DNA of 64,000 nt from Candidatus Hydrogenedentota bacterium (GTDB taxonomy: Bacteria > Hydrogenedentota > Hydrogenedentia > Hydrogenedentales > CAITNO01). The position numbers and the translations under genes are program-made. The notes under the pieces were generated by a model. The model ran no database searches and was not told the origin of the DNA. It saw only the letters and a program-made list of their open reading frames with translations. The stretch is from contig JAGPFE010000012.1 in NCBI GenBank assembly GCA_018056705.1, positions 1 to 64,000 on the forward strand, given 5' to 3'. This document shows positions 52,340 through 60,928 of this stretch, in pieces (the stretch's first letter is position 1; the number at the start of each line of letters is the position of its first letter).

Positions 52340-54079
52340 ATGAAAACACGATGGTACTGCTTGACGGCCCTGCTGTGCGGGGTATGGTTGACTTCCTGCG
52401 ATTTCAGGCAGGAAGCCATCGGACTGTCCAACTGGACCATTGACTTCAGCCGGAACGATACGCCCTTTCCGCTTTACGTCTGGAACCTGAACCCCTATAT
52501 TTCCGATCTGACCGTGGAACTGGAGCCCACGGAAGACTGGATCCTGCTGAGCCGGACCAAGTTAACGAGTAAAGCGCCAGAAGATCCCCAAAAGGGGCCT
52601 TTCGACAAGCAGGTGGTTTTCGTGCGCGTGGATCGATACCAACTGGACAAGGGGGAACACAAGGGTAAAATCAAGATCACCTCCAAGGGGGTAAAGACCA
52701 AGACGGTCGATGTCCGGGTTCTCATGGATTACGACGGTCGACTGGATCCGCTGAACGCCATAGACGTGGCCGTCACCTTCTCTAAGCCATATCTCATCGA
52801 CTTCGTCTTTGGTTTACGGGACGCCAAGAATCGGCCCGTGGTGGCCGATCCCGCCCTCTTTCTCGTCGAGGGACTGGAAGACGATGAACCGGTGCGGCCC
52901 GAGTCGGGCATCCAGTTGCGGCGGGCCAAGTCGCGGCAACTGAAAGTAGACCTGGTCATGGACTACAGCGCGCCCATGCAGGACCTGTTCGGCGCGATTC
53001 CCGCCATGGAAGATCTCGTCATCAATACCCTGCTGCCCGCACTGGGACCGGAGACGCAGGTCGGCATCACGGAATTTCACCGGGACGACCAGCCGCCCGC
53101 GAGGATTGCCGATTTCACCATGGATCAGCCCTTCATCCGGGAACGCATCCGGGCAATTCAATCCGACATGGTAGGAGGATGGTATTCCGGTTCCAGGCTC
53201 TACGACGCCATCGTGTTTTCCTCCCAGCAGTTCGACAAGGATTCCGCCCTGCAGGAGTCCCGCTACGCGATCGTGTTTACCGCGGGCGTGGATACCTCCA
53301 GCCGGTACTACCTTGATGAAGCGGTGGACGCCGCGTCTGACAAGGGGATCCGCCTGCTGACCATCGGCTTTGGCCCGGAAGCCAATCTGCCGGTCTTGCT
53401 CGACCTGGCTTCGCGCACGGAGGGCGAGTATTACGCCGCGACGGATGTGGAGACCCTTCCCACGGCCATCAACGAGATCATCAATAACCTTAACGGGCAA
53501 TACATTCTGCGCTGGGCCACGTTGCAACGACGGGATGAGAGTTCATTCATTCCATCCTTCTCCATCCGGCTGGGTAACGGTCGGGTGATTTACGAGTCCA
53601 AAAAGAAATTTTCCGTGCGAAGTTACAAAGGGGATGTACTGCAGGCAAAACTGCAGTTGTCCAATGCCTCCTCGGCCGCCAGCACCGCCGCCGTGCTTCG
53701 GGCTAACTATATTCCCCGCTTCCTGCAACGGATGCGGTTCTACGTATACAGTCGTTTTCCCTTTCAGACCAGTCTCGTGCAGACGGCCGATGACGGCCTG
53801 ATCGGCGACTGGCAACTCTCCATCCAGGAAGACGCGGGCACGGCGGGATACTGGATCGACGTCCGGTCCGCCTCGGGCAGATCCATTCCCTTCGCCGCGT
53901 TCGGACCCTTGCTGCGATTCGATTTTTCCGGCCCACTGCCGAAAGATCAACCGCTGTTCGAGGAATTTGCCGCGGACAACAGCATTTACGGCCAGGGAAC
54001 ATCCGTCGATGTCGCGGGATTCGATGAACTGGACGAGGACGCGAACGTTCCCTCGGATGACACCCCGCCCGATGAATGA
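52340..54079 (+). CDS. Lipoprotein with BACON-like and von Willebrand A domains
   Basis: 579 aa. The signal peptide ends in a lipobox (CGVWLTSC). Residues about 25-125 resemble a BACON-type Ig fold (LTVELEPTEDWILLSRT, GKIKITSKGVKTKTVDV). A VWA domain follows at about 205-390 (LKVDLVMDYSAPMQDLFGAI, YAIVFTAGVDTSSRYYLDEA); its MIDAS motif reads DYSAP rather than DxSxS. The C-terminal 150 residues look beta-rich and end in an Asp/Glu-rich tail. It may be an outer-membrane-associated adhesin or assembly factor. The start is uncertain (52322 is also possible). Confidence 0.82.
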   Translation: MKTRWYCLTALLCGVWLTSCDFRQEAIGLSNWTIDFSRNDTPFPLYVWNLNPYISDLTVELEPTEDWILLSRTKLTSKAPEDPQKGPFDKQVVFVRVDRYQLDKGEHKGKIKITSKGVKTKTVDVRVLMDYDGRLDPLNAIDVAVTFSKPYLIDFVFGLRDAKNRPVVADPALFLVEGLEDDEPVRPESGIQLRRAKSRQLKVDLVMDYSAPMQDLFGAIPAMEDLVINTLLPALGPETQVGITEFHRDDQPPARIADFTMDQPFIRERIRAIQSDMVGGWYSGSRLYDAIVFSSQQFDKDSALQESRYAIVFTAGVDTSSRYYLDEAVDAASDKGIRLLTIGFGPEANLPVLLDLASRTEGEYYAATDVETLPTAINEIINNLNGQYILRWATLQRRDESSFIPSFSIRLGNGRVIYESKKKFSVRSYKGDVLQAKLQLSNASSAASTAAVLRANYIPRFLQRMRFYVYSRFPFQTSLVQTADDGLIGDWQLSIQEDAGTAGYWIDVRSASGRSIPFAAFGPLLRFDFSGPLPKDQPLFEEFAADNSIYGQGTSVDVAGFDELDEDANVPSDDTPPDE

Positions 54080-54103
54080 TTATCCACGGGGCACCTCTCT
54101 CCA

Positions 54104-54433
54104 ATGACGGACCAGGACATCCACACCGAATCCCCGGACCCGGAAACGCCGAGACGGCTATATAACAAGCCCGATTCCTGGATTGATCTACGGCCCGCGG
54201 AACAAGCCGGGGATTCTGCCGAACCGGCGGAAGAACCGCCCCGGTACGTGGTCCTGGAACGGCAGGTGGTTTGGACGGGCCCAGGTTGCGCGGGATGTCT
54301 TCCGGGATGCCTGGCAGGGCTCATCCTTGGGTTGGCGACGATCGGTATCAGTATCCTCTGGGTATTCCAGAGGATACTCCTGGGTATCTCGCGAGGCTTC
54401 CGGATCAGCGACCGACGCGAAAAAAGATGGTGA
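54104..54433 (+). CDS. Small single-span membrane protein
   Basis: 109 aa, not recognised. A polar, acidic N-terminal 60 residues precede a Cys/Gly-rich hydrophobic segment (GCAGCLPGCLAGLILGLATI then GISILWVF) and a basic tail. It begins 24 bp after the VWA lipoprotein stop and may work with it. The ribosome site is weak. Its 3' end overlaps the 3' end of the antisense tRNA-Lys by 6 bp. Confidence 0.6.
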   Translation: MTDQDIHTESPDPETPRRLYNKPDSWIDLRPAEQAGDSAEPAEEPPRYVVLERQVVWTGPGCAGCLPGCLAGLILGLATIGISILWVFQRILLGISRGFRISDRREKRW

Positions 54434-54503
54434 ACGGGGCGGGATTCGAACCCGCGGCCACCGGATTAAAAGTCCGATGCTCTACCTGCTGAGCTACCCG
54501 TCC
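54428..54503 (-). tRNA. tRNA-Lys (anticodon TTT)
   Basis: A full cloverleaf on the minus strand: acceptor GGACGGG/CCCGTTC, D arm GCTC/GAGC, anticodon loop CTTTTAA (TTT), T loop GTTCGAA, and an encoded CCA (54428-54430). A T6 run on the minus strand lies directly after the CCA and may help termination. A minus-strand TATAAT at 54533-54538 is a possible own -10 box. Confidence 0.96.
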
Positions 54504-54594
54504 ACGCGATGGCCCCACAGCAAGGCGAATGGATTATACAGTAAAGACGTCCACCCCACCAATCCCCGCCGCCGATTTCCCCCGTAAAAACGAG

Positions 54595-54681
54595 TGGTGC
54601 CGGGAGAGGGAGTCGAACCCTCACGGTGTCGCCACCGGCGGATTTTGAGTCCGCTGCGTCTGCCAATTTCGCCATCCCGGC
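54595..54681 (-). tRNA. tRNA-Leu (anticodon CAA)
   Basis: An 87-nt class II tRNA with a long variable arm (TGGCGACACCGT). The acceptor is GCCGGGA/TCCCGGC, the anticodon loop CTCAAAA gives CAA (reads TTG), and CCA is encoded (54595-54597). It lies 91 bp upstream of tRNA-Lys on the same strand. Confidence 0.95.
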
Positions 54682-54690
54682 AACAGGGAT

Positions 54691-54696
54691 ATTATA
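54691..54696 (-). promoter_or_regulatory. -10 box for tRNA-Leu
   Basis: On the minus strand this reads TATAAT, placing transcription start about 3-4 nt before the tRNA 5' end. No strong -35 match is seen. Confidence 0.4.
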
Positions 54697-54816
54697 TGTT
54701 ATCTTCCATCCCGGAAACCAAACGGTACGGACTTCATGGGGAAGTTTCCCTGGCGTCGCGCGGGACAGACCCATTACAAAAAAAATTTTTTACCCCGAAA
54801 ATACCGTATGGAAAGG

Positions 54817-54850
54817 CCTATTGGGAAATTCTCAATAGGGTTTTTATTTT
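54817..54850 (+). terminator. Intrinsic terminator in AT-rich spacer
   Basis: The stem CCTATTG/CAATAGG is followed by GTTTTTATTTT on the plus strand. It would stop read-through from the VWA gene pair before the flagellin promoter. The surrounding 54770-54960 is much more AT-rich than the rest of the window. Confidence 0.75.
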
Positions 54851-54955
54851 AAATTATTGAAAATAAAGAGTTTATGAAAAAAGTCCGTTTCCAGCTGTTT
54901 CCATGGTAAGAGCTTAATACATGGCATAGCCTGAAAAAAAAGTCTAAAATCCCGC

Positions 54956-54982
54956 TAAAGTTTTAACTAAAGTTGCCGATAA
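54956..54982 (+). promoter_or_regulatory. Sigma-28 (FliA) flagellar promoter
   Basis: TAAAGTTT (54956-54963), exactly 11 bp, then GCCGATAA (54975-54982): a full match to the E. coli FliA consensus. It drives the flagellins through a leader of about 200 nt. No fliA gene is in the window. Confidence 0.95.
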
Positions 54983-55192
54983 CTAAGACGGGTGGCCGGG
55001 AAGGCACCCAAAAGAAAGTTGAAGCAATGCGGGCCGCGGGGCAGGGACATCCCAATAAGCGGCCTGTTTTGCGGCATCCAGCCCCGGGAACAGGCTGGGT
55101 GCCACCCCGGAGGTACCAACGGGACTGGTGCCGCCGGATTTCGCTGGGATCGGCGCAGGGACGCGCCAGGCACACTCAAGGAGGATCGAACC

Positions 55193-56008
55193 ATGGGACT
55201 GAGGATCAACACCAACATCTCGGCGTTGAACGCGGGGCGTAACCTGCGGACGTCGACCACTGACCTGAACCGGAGCCTGGAACGCCTGTCGAGCGGGTTG
55301 CGGATCAACCGCGCCCGTGACGACGCGGCGGGACTGGCCGTCGCCGAAGGGTTCCGCGCCCAGGTGCGGGGTACCCAGGTGTCGCAGCGGAACGCCCAGG
55401 ACGGCATCAACATCGTGCAGACCGCGGAAGGCGGACTGACCGAGACCACGAACATCCTGCAGCGCATCCGCGAACTGGCGGTGCAGTCGGCCAACGGCAC
55501 CCAGAGCGACACCAACCGCGCCGCGATCAACACGGAAGTGACCCAGTTGCTGGGCCAGATCGACGCCATCGCCCTGCAGACCGACTTCAACGGCGTGGCC
55601 GTGCTCAGCGCGTCGCAGACCATCACGCTCCAGGTCGGCGCGTACACCAGCCAGACCCTCTCTGTCGTGGTGTCCGGAGCCAAAACGAACGACCTGGGCG
55701 TGAACAACGTCTCCGTGTCCACCATGGCCCTGGCCGTGTCGGCCATCAGCACGGTAGACGTGGCGTTGCGGAGCGTCAACAACCTGCGGGCCACGCTGGG
55801 CGCATACCAGAACCGCCTGGAGTTCACCATCAACACCCTGGCAATCCAGGAAGAAAACGCGGCGGCCTCTGAGAGCGCGATCCGGGATGCGGACATCGCC
55901 CAGGAAACCATCCGGTTCACCCGGAACCAGATCCTGGTCAACGCGGGCACGTCGGTGCTGGCCCAGGCGAACGTGCTTCCACAGACGGCCCTGCAGTTGC
56001 TGCGATAA
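55193..56008 (+). CDS. fliC: Flagellin (copy 1)
   Basis: 271 aa, short for a flagellin. It has complete D0/D1 N-terminal (MGLRINTNISALNAGRNLRT, LSSGLRINRARDDAAGLA) and C-terminal (NRLEFTINTLAIQEENAAAS, SESAIRDADIAQETI) coiled-coil regions, with almost no D2/D3 surface domain. This is the minimal filament-forming type. AAGGAGG precedes the ATG at 55193. A FliA promoter lies upstream with a leader of about 200 nt rich in GGA motifs, which could be CsrA sites. It is the first of two near-identical copies. Confidence 0.97.
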   Translation: MGLRINTNISALNAGRNLRTSTTDLNRSLERLSSGLRINRARDDAAGLAVAEGFRAQVRGTQVSQRNAQDGINIVQTAEGGLTETTNILQRIRELAVQSANGTQSDTNRAAINTEVTQLLGQIDAIALQTDFNGVAVLSASQTITLQVGAYTSQTLSVVVSGAKTNDLGVNNVSVSTMALAVSAISTVDVALRSVNNLRATLGAYQNRLEFTINTLAIQEENAAASESAIRDADIAQETIRFTRNQILVNAGTSVLAQANVLPQTALQLLR

Positions 56009-56038
56009 GCAGTTGACACAGTTGAACCGTGATTTTTT

Positions 56039-56069
56039 CCCCGGACCCGCCGTTCCCGCGGGTCCGGGG
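56039..56069 (+). promoter_or_regulatory. GC-rich hairpin between the flagellin genes
   Basis: CCCCGGACCCGC/GCGGGTCCGGGG forms a strong stem. The T-run lies before, not after it, so it is not an intrinsic terminator for the plus strand. It may protect the 3' end of the first flagellin message or separate the two expression levels. Confidence 0.5.
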
Positions 56070-56198
56070 TAACCCCATGATGGAAAGGAGGTGGTAAGAA
56101 CGGGATCCTGGCGGCTTGGGATAACCGCCGGGACGGCAAGAACGGCAACCAAAGGCTGGGAGGGATGCCCGGCCTGAAACACGCAAGGAGGTAAGACC

Positions 56199-57014
56199 AT
56201 GGGACTGCGCATTAACACCAACATCGCGGCTCTGAATTCGAACCGCAACCTGCGGACGTCGACCGCCGACCTGAACCGAAGCCTGGAACGCCTGTCGAGC
56301 GGGTTGCGGATCAACCGCGCCCGTGACGACGCGGCGGGACTGGCCGTCGCCGAAGGGTTCCGCGCCCAGGTGCGGGGCTCGCAGGTATCGCAGCGGAACG
56401 CCCAGGAAGGCATCAACCTGGTGCAGACCGCGGAAGGCGGCCTGAGCGAGACCACGAACATCCTGCAACGCATCCGCGAACTGGCGGTGCAATCGGCCAA
56501 CGGCACCCAGAGCGACACCAACCGCGCCGCCCTGAACACGGAAGTGACCCAGTTGCTGGGCCAGATCGACGCCATCGCCCTGCAGACCGACTTCAACGGT
56601 GTGGCCGTGCTCAGCGCGTCGCAGACCATCACGCTCCAGGTCGGCGCGTACACCAGCCAGACCCTGGCGGTGATGGTTTCCGGTGCTAAAACGAACGACC
56701 TGGGCGTGAACAACGTCTCCGTGTCCACCATGGCCCTGGCCGTGTCGGCCATCAGCACGGTAGACGTGGCCCTGCGGAGCGTCAACAACCTGCGGGCCAA
56801 TCTTGGCGCGTACCAGAACCGCCTGGAGTTCACCATCAACACCCTGGCAATCCAGGAAGAAAACGCGGCGGCCTCTGAGAGCGCGATCCGGGACGCGGAC
56901 ATCGCCCAGGAAACCATCCGGTTCACCCGGAACCAGATCCTGGTCAACGCGGGCACGTCCATCCTGGCGCAGGCGAACGTGGTGCCCCGAACGGCACTGT
57001 CTCTGTTAGGCTGA
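56199..57014 (+). CDS. fliC: Flagellin (copy 2)
   Basis: 271 aa, the same length as copy 1. I count about 17 differences by eye, mostly conservative and near the ends (for example NIAALNSNRN and the final PRTALSLLG), so about 94% identity. The D0/D1 regions are complete and the central domain is absent. AAGGAGG precedes the ATG. No sigma-28 promoter is seen in the 190-bp gap, so it is probably read from the promoter at 54956. FlaG follows 17 bp later. Confidence 0.97.
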   Translation: MGLRINTNIAALNSNRNLRTSTADLNRSLERLSSGLRINRARDDAAGLAVAEGFRAQVRGSQVSQRNAQEGINLVQTAEGGLSETTNILQRIRELAVQSANGTQSDTNRAALNTEVTQLLGQIDAIALQTDFNGVAVLSASQTITLQVGAYTSQTLAVMVSGAKTNDLGVNNVSVSTMALAVSAISTVDVALRSVNNLRANLGAYQNRLEFTINTLAIQEENAAASESAIRDADIAQETIRFTRNQILVNAGTSILAQANVVPRTALSLLG

Positions 57015-57031
57015 TCTGAAGGAGGCGGAGC

Positions 57032-57424
57032 ATGGACATCTCGCGCATAACCGGCATGGGCGCGCCGCGACCGGCGGATGCGGTCCCGTCGGGGCGTGCG
57101 CCTGCTCCGCGGCCTGAATCCTCTCCAGATCCCGCCCGGTCCGGAGAGGTGACGCGTCAGGTTGAATCCCTTCGCAAGCCGCAAGTGGAACCGGAACCGG
57201 AAAAGCAGGACCAGCGCGAAGCCGCGCGGACGGAAGAAAGGCGTAACCCGCAATTGCCCCAGGTCAGCGCGCGCATCCGGTTCGAGGAAACGCTGAACCG
57301 CCCGATCATCCAGTTCCTGGATGAGAACCGGCAGGTGATACGCCAGTATCCGCCGGAGGCCCTGGTCCAGTTTTCCCTGCGGTTCCGCGAACTGCAGCAA
57401 CGATTGTTCGACCAGCGCGGCTGA
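57032..57424 (+). CDS. flaG: FlaG-family flagellar protein
   Basis: 130 aa. A variable, Pro/Arg/Glu-rich N-terminal 85 residues precede the conserved FlaG C-terminal segment (IRFEETLNRPIIQFLDENRQ then VIRQYPPEALVQF). FlaG affects filament length. GAAGGAGG precedes the ATG. It ends the flagellin operon; no fliD or fliS follows, which is unusual. Confidence 0.9.
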   Translation: MDISRITGMGAPRPADAVPSGRAPAPRPESSPDPARSGEVTRQVESLRKPQVEPEPEKQDQREAARTEERRNPQLPQVSARIRFEETLNRPIIQFLDENRQVIRQYPPEALVQFSLRFRELQQRLFDQRG

Positions 57425-57443
57425 GGCCGCGGTCTGAACGCGG

Positions 57444-57478
57444 GCCGGCTCTCAGGAAGGTGAGGGCCGGCTTTTTTT
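57444..57478 (+). terminator. Intrinsic terminator of the flagellin operon
   Basis: A GCCGGC...GCCGGC stem with inner CTCA/TGAG pairs is followed by seven T residues, reaching the stop of the convergent phosphatase gene at 57477. Confidence 0.85.
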
Positions 57479-58427
57479 ACTGGTCGGAAATGGCCTGCTG
57501 TGCCTCTCCCGGGTACACCTTCACGATCGTGAAAAAACCGGGGTGGTCGCTCAATTCGAGGGATACCCCATCTTCCTCCCAGTGCTTCTCGATCCGCTGG
57601 GTATACAGGACTTCGACCCGGGACCCTCCCTGTTGAAGGACGTGAAAGATGTGGTCTATGCCACTGGGAATGGCCATGGCCCGTTCCATGAATCCACCAC
57701 CTGTAAGGGTAGAGAAGGGTGGACTCTGTTCCCCGCTATTGATGTCTCCCAGGAAAAACGCCGGAATGGATGGATGTGTCCGATGCTCCACGAATCGCCT
57801 GGCCTGCGCCAACTGGCGGTTCCGGATCTCTTCATAACGGTTCCAAGAATACGCCGCCTGGACATGGGTATTAAAAATATCGACCAACACGCCGGAAGGC
57901 AGTGTCAGCCTTGCCATCGCCACGCCTTTTCGGGCAAGGCCATCGGCCTCCCAGAATCGCCAGATCGGCGCATGATCCGCGTAAGGTTCAAAAGCGATTT
58001 TATGAATGGGAAAAGCACTGGAGATCAGCAGGCCGCTACCCGCCCGGCTGCTGGGATACCGCTGGTGATGGATCAATCGGGTTATTTTACGCAACAGGTC
58101 GGTCAGCAACTGGACATCCGCGTCGACAAAGGCCTCCTGAAAAGCGACCACGTCCGGATCTAGTTGTCGCAATTCTTCGGCGATGGCGCGGGCCCGCGCG
58201 GCGCGATGTCGCCCGACCACCCGGGTCAACTGCACGTTGAAGGTGGCCAGCCGTAATTCGAAGGGATTCCCTTGGGAACCGGATTCCCCGGCGAACTGTT
58301 GAGGATCCCCGGGCGGAATCATGTCCGGCCTTGGGGAGGCTATTATGTACGCTGCGAGAAACAACCCCAGAGGCAACAGTACCGCGATCCCCAGGATCAC
58401 GGCCGCAATCCTGATAATCCAGCGCAT
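57477..58427 (-). CDS. Membrane-anchored endonuclease/exonuclease/phosphatase family protein
   Basis: 316 aa. An N-terminal membrane span (IIRIAAVILGIAVLLPLGLF) is followed by an EEP domain: LRLATFNVQL, DPDVVAFQEAF (metal Glu), DIFNTHVQAAY, FLGDINSG and SLELSDHPGFF (catalytic His). The pattern and topology resemble bacterial sphingomyelinase-C-like or DNase I-like phosphodiesterases acting outside the cytoplasm. GAGGA precedes the ATG at 58427. It converges on the flagellin operon. Confidence 0.88.
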   Translation of the reverse strand: MRWIIRIAAVILGIAVLLPLGLFLAAYIIASPRPDMIPPGDPQQFAGESGSQGNPFELRLATFNVQLTRVVGRHRAARARAIAEELRQLDPDVVAFQEAFVDADVQLLTDLLRKITRLIHHQRYPSSRAGSGLLISSAFPIHKIAFEPYADHAPIWRFWEADGLARKGVAMARLTLPSGVLVDIFNTHVQAAYSWNRYEEIRNRQLAQARRFVEHRTHPSIPAFFLGDINSGEQSPPFSTLTGGGFMERAMAIPSGIDHIFHVLQQGGSRVEVLYTQRIEKHWEEDGVSLELSDHPGFFTIVKVYPGEAQQAISDQ

Positions 58428-58585
58428 AACTCGTCCTCGTTCCCTATGATAGACCAAGGAATCGCTGTCCTGGTTTAACGGCACCAAAAACCCTTGTCTT
58501 AATCCAGTATAAACCGTTTGTTACAGCATGCAACGCGAGAACCGTAAATCCTGAATAAGTGATGGGTTTTCCAGTCTATTTAACG

Positions 58586-58633
58586 ACCGGTAGATAAACC
58601 GTTTTTTCAATAATGCGCAACTTATCTACCGGT
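58586..58633. promoter_or_regulatory. 12-bp inverted repeat upstream of the acs promoter
   Basis: ACCGGTAGATAA (58586-58597) and TTATCTACCGGT (58622-58633) are exact inverted copies with a 24-bp spacer. The right arm ends 4 bp before the -35 box of the acs promoter. A partial ACCGGTAA copy lies near 58735. A dimeric regulator's binding site is the simplest reading. Confidence 0.6.
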
Positions 58634-58637
58634 AGGT

Positions 58638-58667
58638 TTGAAAATGAAGAGAGAACTGTACTAAAAT
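58638..58667 (+). promoter_or_regulatory. Sigma-70 promoter of acs
   Basis: TTGAAA (58638-58643), 18 bp, then TAAAAT (58662-58667). The predicted start near 58674 gives a leader of about 150 nt before acs. Confidence 0.6.
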
Positions 58668-58821
58668 ACCTTGTGTTCTGGTAATGACGGGACAAGATCG
58701 GGATTCAAAAAGCATCGGCTTTTTCCCGTTTTTACCGGTAACAAGCGGGGGTGGTCCCCGGACGGGCAGGGCGCCCAAGGTCGGGCGTCCGCCAGCATAC
58801 ACAACAGGAAAGGGAGATGCC

Positions 58822-60822
58822 ATGAGCGACGAGAAGAAAGCCATCAGTTCGTTGATGACGGAAAGCCGGACTTTCCCGCCGCCGCCTGCCCTGTCCGCCC
58901 AGGCGTACATCAAGTCCATGGAAGAGTACGAGAAACTGTGGCGGCAGTCGCTGGATGATCCGGACGGCTTCTGGCTGGAACAGGCCAAGAGCCTGGCGTG
59001 GTTCAAGTTCCCCACCAAGTCCCTGGAGTACACCTGGGACACCGAAAAGCGGGTTATTGAGCACACGTGGTTCAAGGACGGCCAGTTGAACGTGTCGGTC
59101 AACTGCCTGGATCGTCACCTGGGCACGCCCAAGGAAAATCAGGTGGCCCTGATCTGGCAGGGTGAGCCGGAAGAGGACGTCCGGAAAATCACGTACGGGG
59201 AACTGCACCGCGAAGTGTGCAAATTCGCGAACGTGCTCAAGAAACTGGGCGTGAAGAAGGGCGACCGGGTGTGCATCTACCTGCCCATGATCCTGGAGTT
59301 GCCGATCGTGATGCTCGCCTGCACCCGCATTGGCGCGATTCACTCCATCGTGTTCGGCGGTTTCAGCGCGGACGCCATCGCCAGCCGCGTGGAAGACGCA
59401 ACCTGCAAACTGCTGATCACCAGCAACGTGTCGCTCCGTTCCGGCAAGCACATTGGCCTGAAAGCCATCGCGGACGAAGCCCTGGCCAAGCCGGGTTGCG
59501 CTTCCATCGAAAAGGTCGTGGTGGTCAAGCGCACCGAAGATCCCTGTCCCATGACGCCCGGCCGGGACCTGTGGTATGACGAACTCATGGCGGAAGCATC
59601 CGATGTCTGCGAACCCGAGGTCATGAATGCCGAAGATCCGCTTTTTATCCTGTACACCTCGGGATCCACCGGCAAACCCAAGGGCGTGGTGCACACGACG
59701 GCCGGTTACCTGCTGCACGTTTCGCTGACCCACAAGCTGGTGTTCGATTACAAGGACGGTGACATTTACTGGTGCACCGCGGACATCGGCTGGGTCACGG
59801 GCCATTCCTACATCGTCTACGGGCCGCTGGCGAACGGGGCCATTTCGCTGATGTTCGAAGGCGTGCCGACCTACCCGGATCCGGGTCGTTTCTGGCAGAT
59901 CTGCGAAAAGTTCAAGGTAAACCAGTTCTACACGGCCCCGACGGCAATCCGCGCCCTGATTCAGAAGGGGGATGAATGGGTCAACAAGTACGACCTCAGT
60001 TCCCTTCGGATCCTGGGGTCGGTGGGCGAACCGATCAACCCCGAAGCGTGGATGTGGTATTACACGGTGGTGGGCAAGAGCCGTTGCCCGATCGTGGACA
60101 CCTGGTGGCAGACGGAAACCGGCGGTTTCCTGATTACCCCGCTGCCCGGCGCGATGACCCTGAAACCCGGCAGCGCGAGCCGGCCATTTTTCGGCGTGGA
60201 TCCGGTCATCCTGCGGGATGACGGCACCGAGTGCGGTCCCAACGAAGGGGGCAAACTCTGCATCCGTCGGCCGTGGCCCGGCATGATGCGCACCACGTGG
60301 GGCGATCATGACCGGTTCATCGACACCTACTTCACCATGTACAAGAACCTGTACTTCACCGGTGACGGTTGCCGCAAGGACGAGGACGGCGACTACTGGC
60401 TGATGGGTCGCATCGACGACGTGGTGAACGTGTCCGGTCACCGCATCGGCACCGCCGAGGTGGAAAGCGCGCTGGTGAGCCATCCCAAGGTCGCCGAGGC
60501 CGCCGTGGCCCCGATGCCCCACGAGATCAAGGGGCAGGCCCTGTACGCGTACGTCACGCTGGTGGAAGGCGTGGAACCCAGTGACGAACTGCGCAAGGAA
60601 CTGGTCAACCACGTCCGCAAGGAGATCGGGCCGATCGCCGCGCCGGACGTGATCCAGTTCGCGCCCGCGCTGCCCAAGACCCGCTCGGGTAAGATCATGC
60701 GCCGCATCCTGCGCAAGATCGCCGAAGACGCGGTGGACCAGATCGGCGACACGACTACCCTGGCCGATCCGACCGTGGTGGACGCGCTGGTGGCCGAACA
60801 CCATCGCCTAACCAAAAAATAG
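58822..60822 (+). CDS. acs: Acetyl-CoA synthetase (acetate-CoA ligase)
   Basis: 666 aa, typical Acs length. Motifs are [20 protein letters not shown] (P-loop), the [11 protein letters not shown] acetate/AMP pocket with Trp, [20 protein letters not shown] hinge, [16 protein letters not shown], and the acetylatable Lys in [12 protein letters not shown]. It activates acetate to acetyl-CoA with ATP. The ATG at 58822 follows AAAGGGAG. The preceding 394-bp gap (58428-58821) holds a promoter and an inverted repeat. An OFA transporter follows. Confidence 0.97.
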   Translation: MSDEKKAISSLMTESRTFPPPPALSAQAYIKSMEEYEKLWRQSLDDPDGFWLEQAKSLAWFKFPTKSLEYTWDTEKRVIEHTWFKDGQLNVSVNCLDRHLGTPKENQVALIWQGEPEEDVRKITYGELHREVCKFANVLKKLGVKKGDRVCIYLPMILELPIVMLACTRIGAIHSIVFGGFSADAIASRVEDATCKLLITSNVSLRSGKHIGLKAIADEALAKPGCASIEKVVVVKRTEDPCPMTPGRDLWYDELMAEASDVCEPEVMNAEDPLFILYTSGSTGKPKGVVHTTAGYLLHVSLTHKLVFDYKDGDIYWCTADIGWVTGHSYIVYGPLANGAISLMFEGVPTYPDPGRFWQICEKFKVNQFYTAPTAIRALIQKGDEWVNKYDLSSLRILGSVGEPINPEAWMWYYTVVGKSRCPIVDTWWQTETGGFLITPLPGAMTLKPGSASRPFFGVDPVILRDDGTECGPNEGGKLCIRRPWPGMMRTTWGDHDRFIDTYFTMYKNLYFTGDGCRKDEDGDYWLMGRIDDVVNVSGHRIGTAEVESALVSHPKVAEAAVAPMPHEIKGQALYAYVTLVEGVEPSDELRKELVNHVRKEIGPIAAPDVIQFAPALPKTRSGKIMRRILRKIAEDAVDQIGDTTTLADPTVVDALVAEHHRLTKK

Positions 60823-60846
60823 TCCATGACCTGAGGAATATCAACC

Positions 60847-60883
60847 GGGGCGCCAGTTCCGGCCGGTGGCCGGCTGGCGCCCC
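60847..60883 (+). terminator. Hairpin between acs and the transporter
   Basis: The stem GGGGCGCCAG/CTGGCGCCCC with a GC-rich inner loop has no T-run. It may partly terminate acs transcripts or stabilise them; the transporter could still be co-transcribed. Confidence 0.45.
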
Positions 60884-60928
60884 GTGTTCACAACAAACAG
60901 CGCGTGTCGCGCAGGGAGGAATGGGTTT

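Noticed and set aside
56013-56041. Promoter for the second flagellin starting at TTGACA
   Set aside because: There is a perfect -35 hexamer but no acceptable -10 at 16-18 bp spacing, and no sigma-28 motif.
54990-56198. c-di-GMP (GEMM) riboswitch in the flagellin leaders
   Set aside because: The leaders are GC-rich and structured but lack the conserved GEMM core, and the two leaders do not resemble each other.
54983-57400. 805-codon open frame antisense to both flagellins
   Set aside because: It is the mirror of GC-rich flagellin codon usage; the antisense translation repeats itself because the genes are duplicates.
58732-60804. 690-codon frame antisense to acs
   Set aside because: Shadow frame opposite a fully conserved gene; no family motifs or ribosome site.
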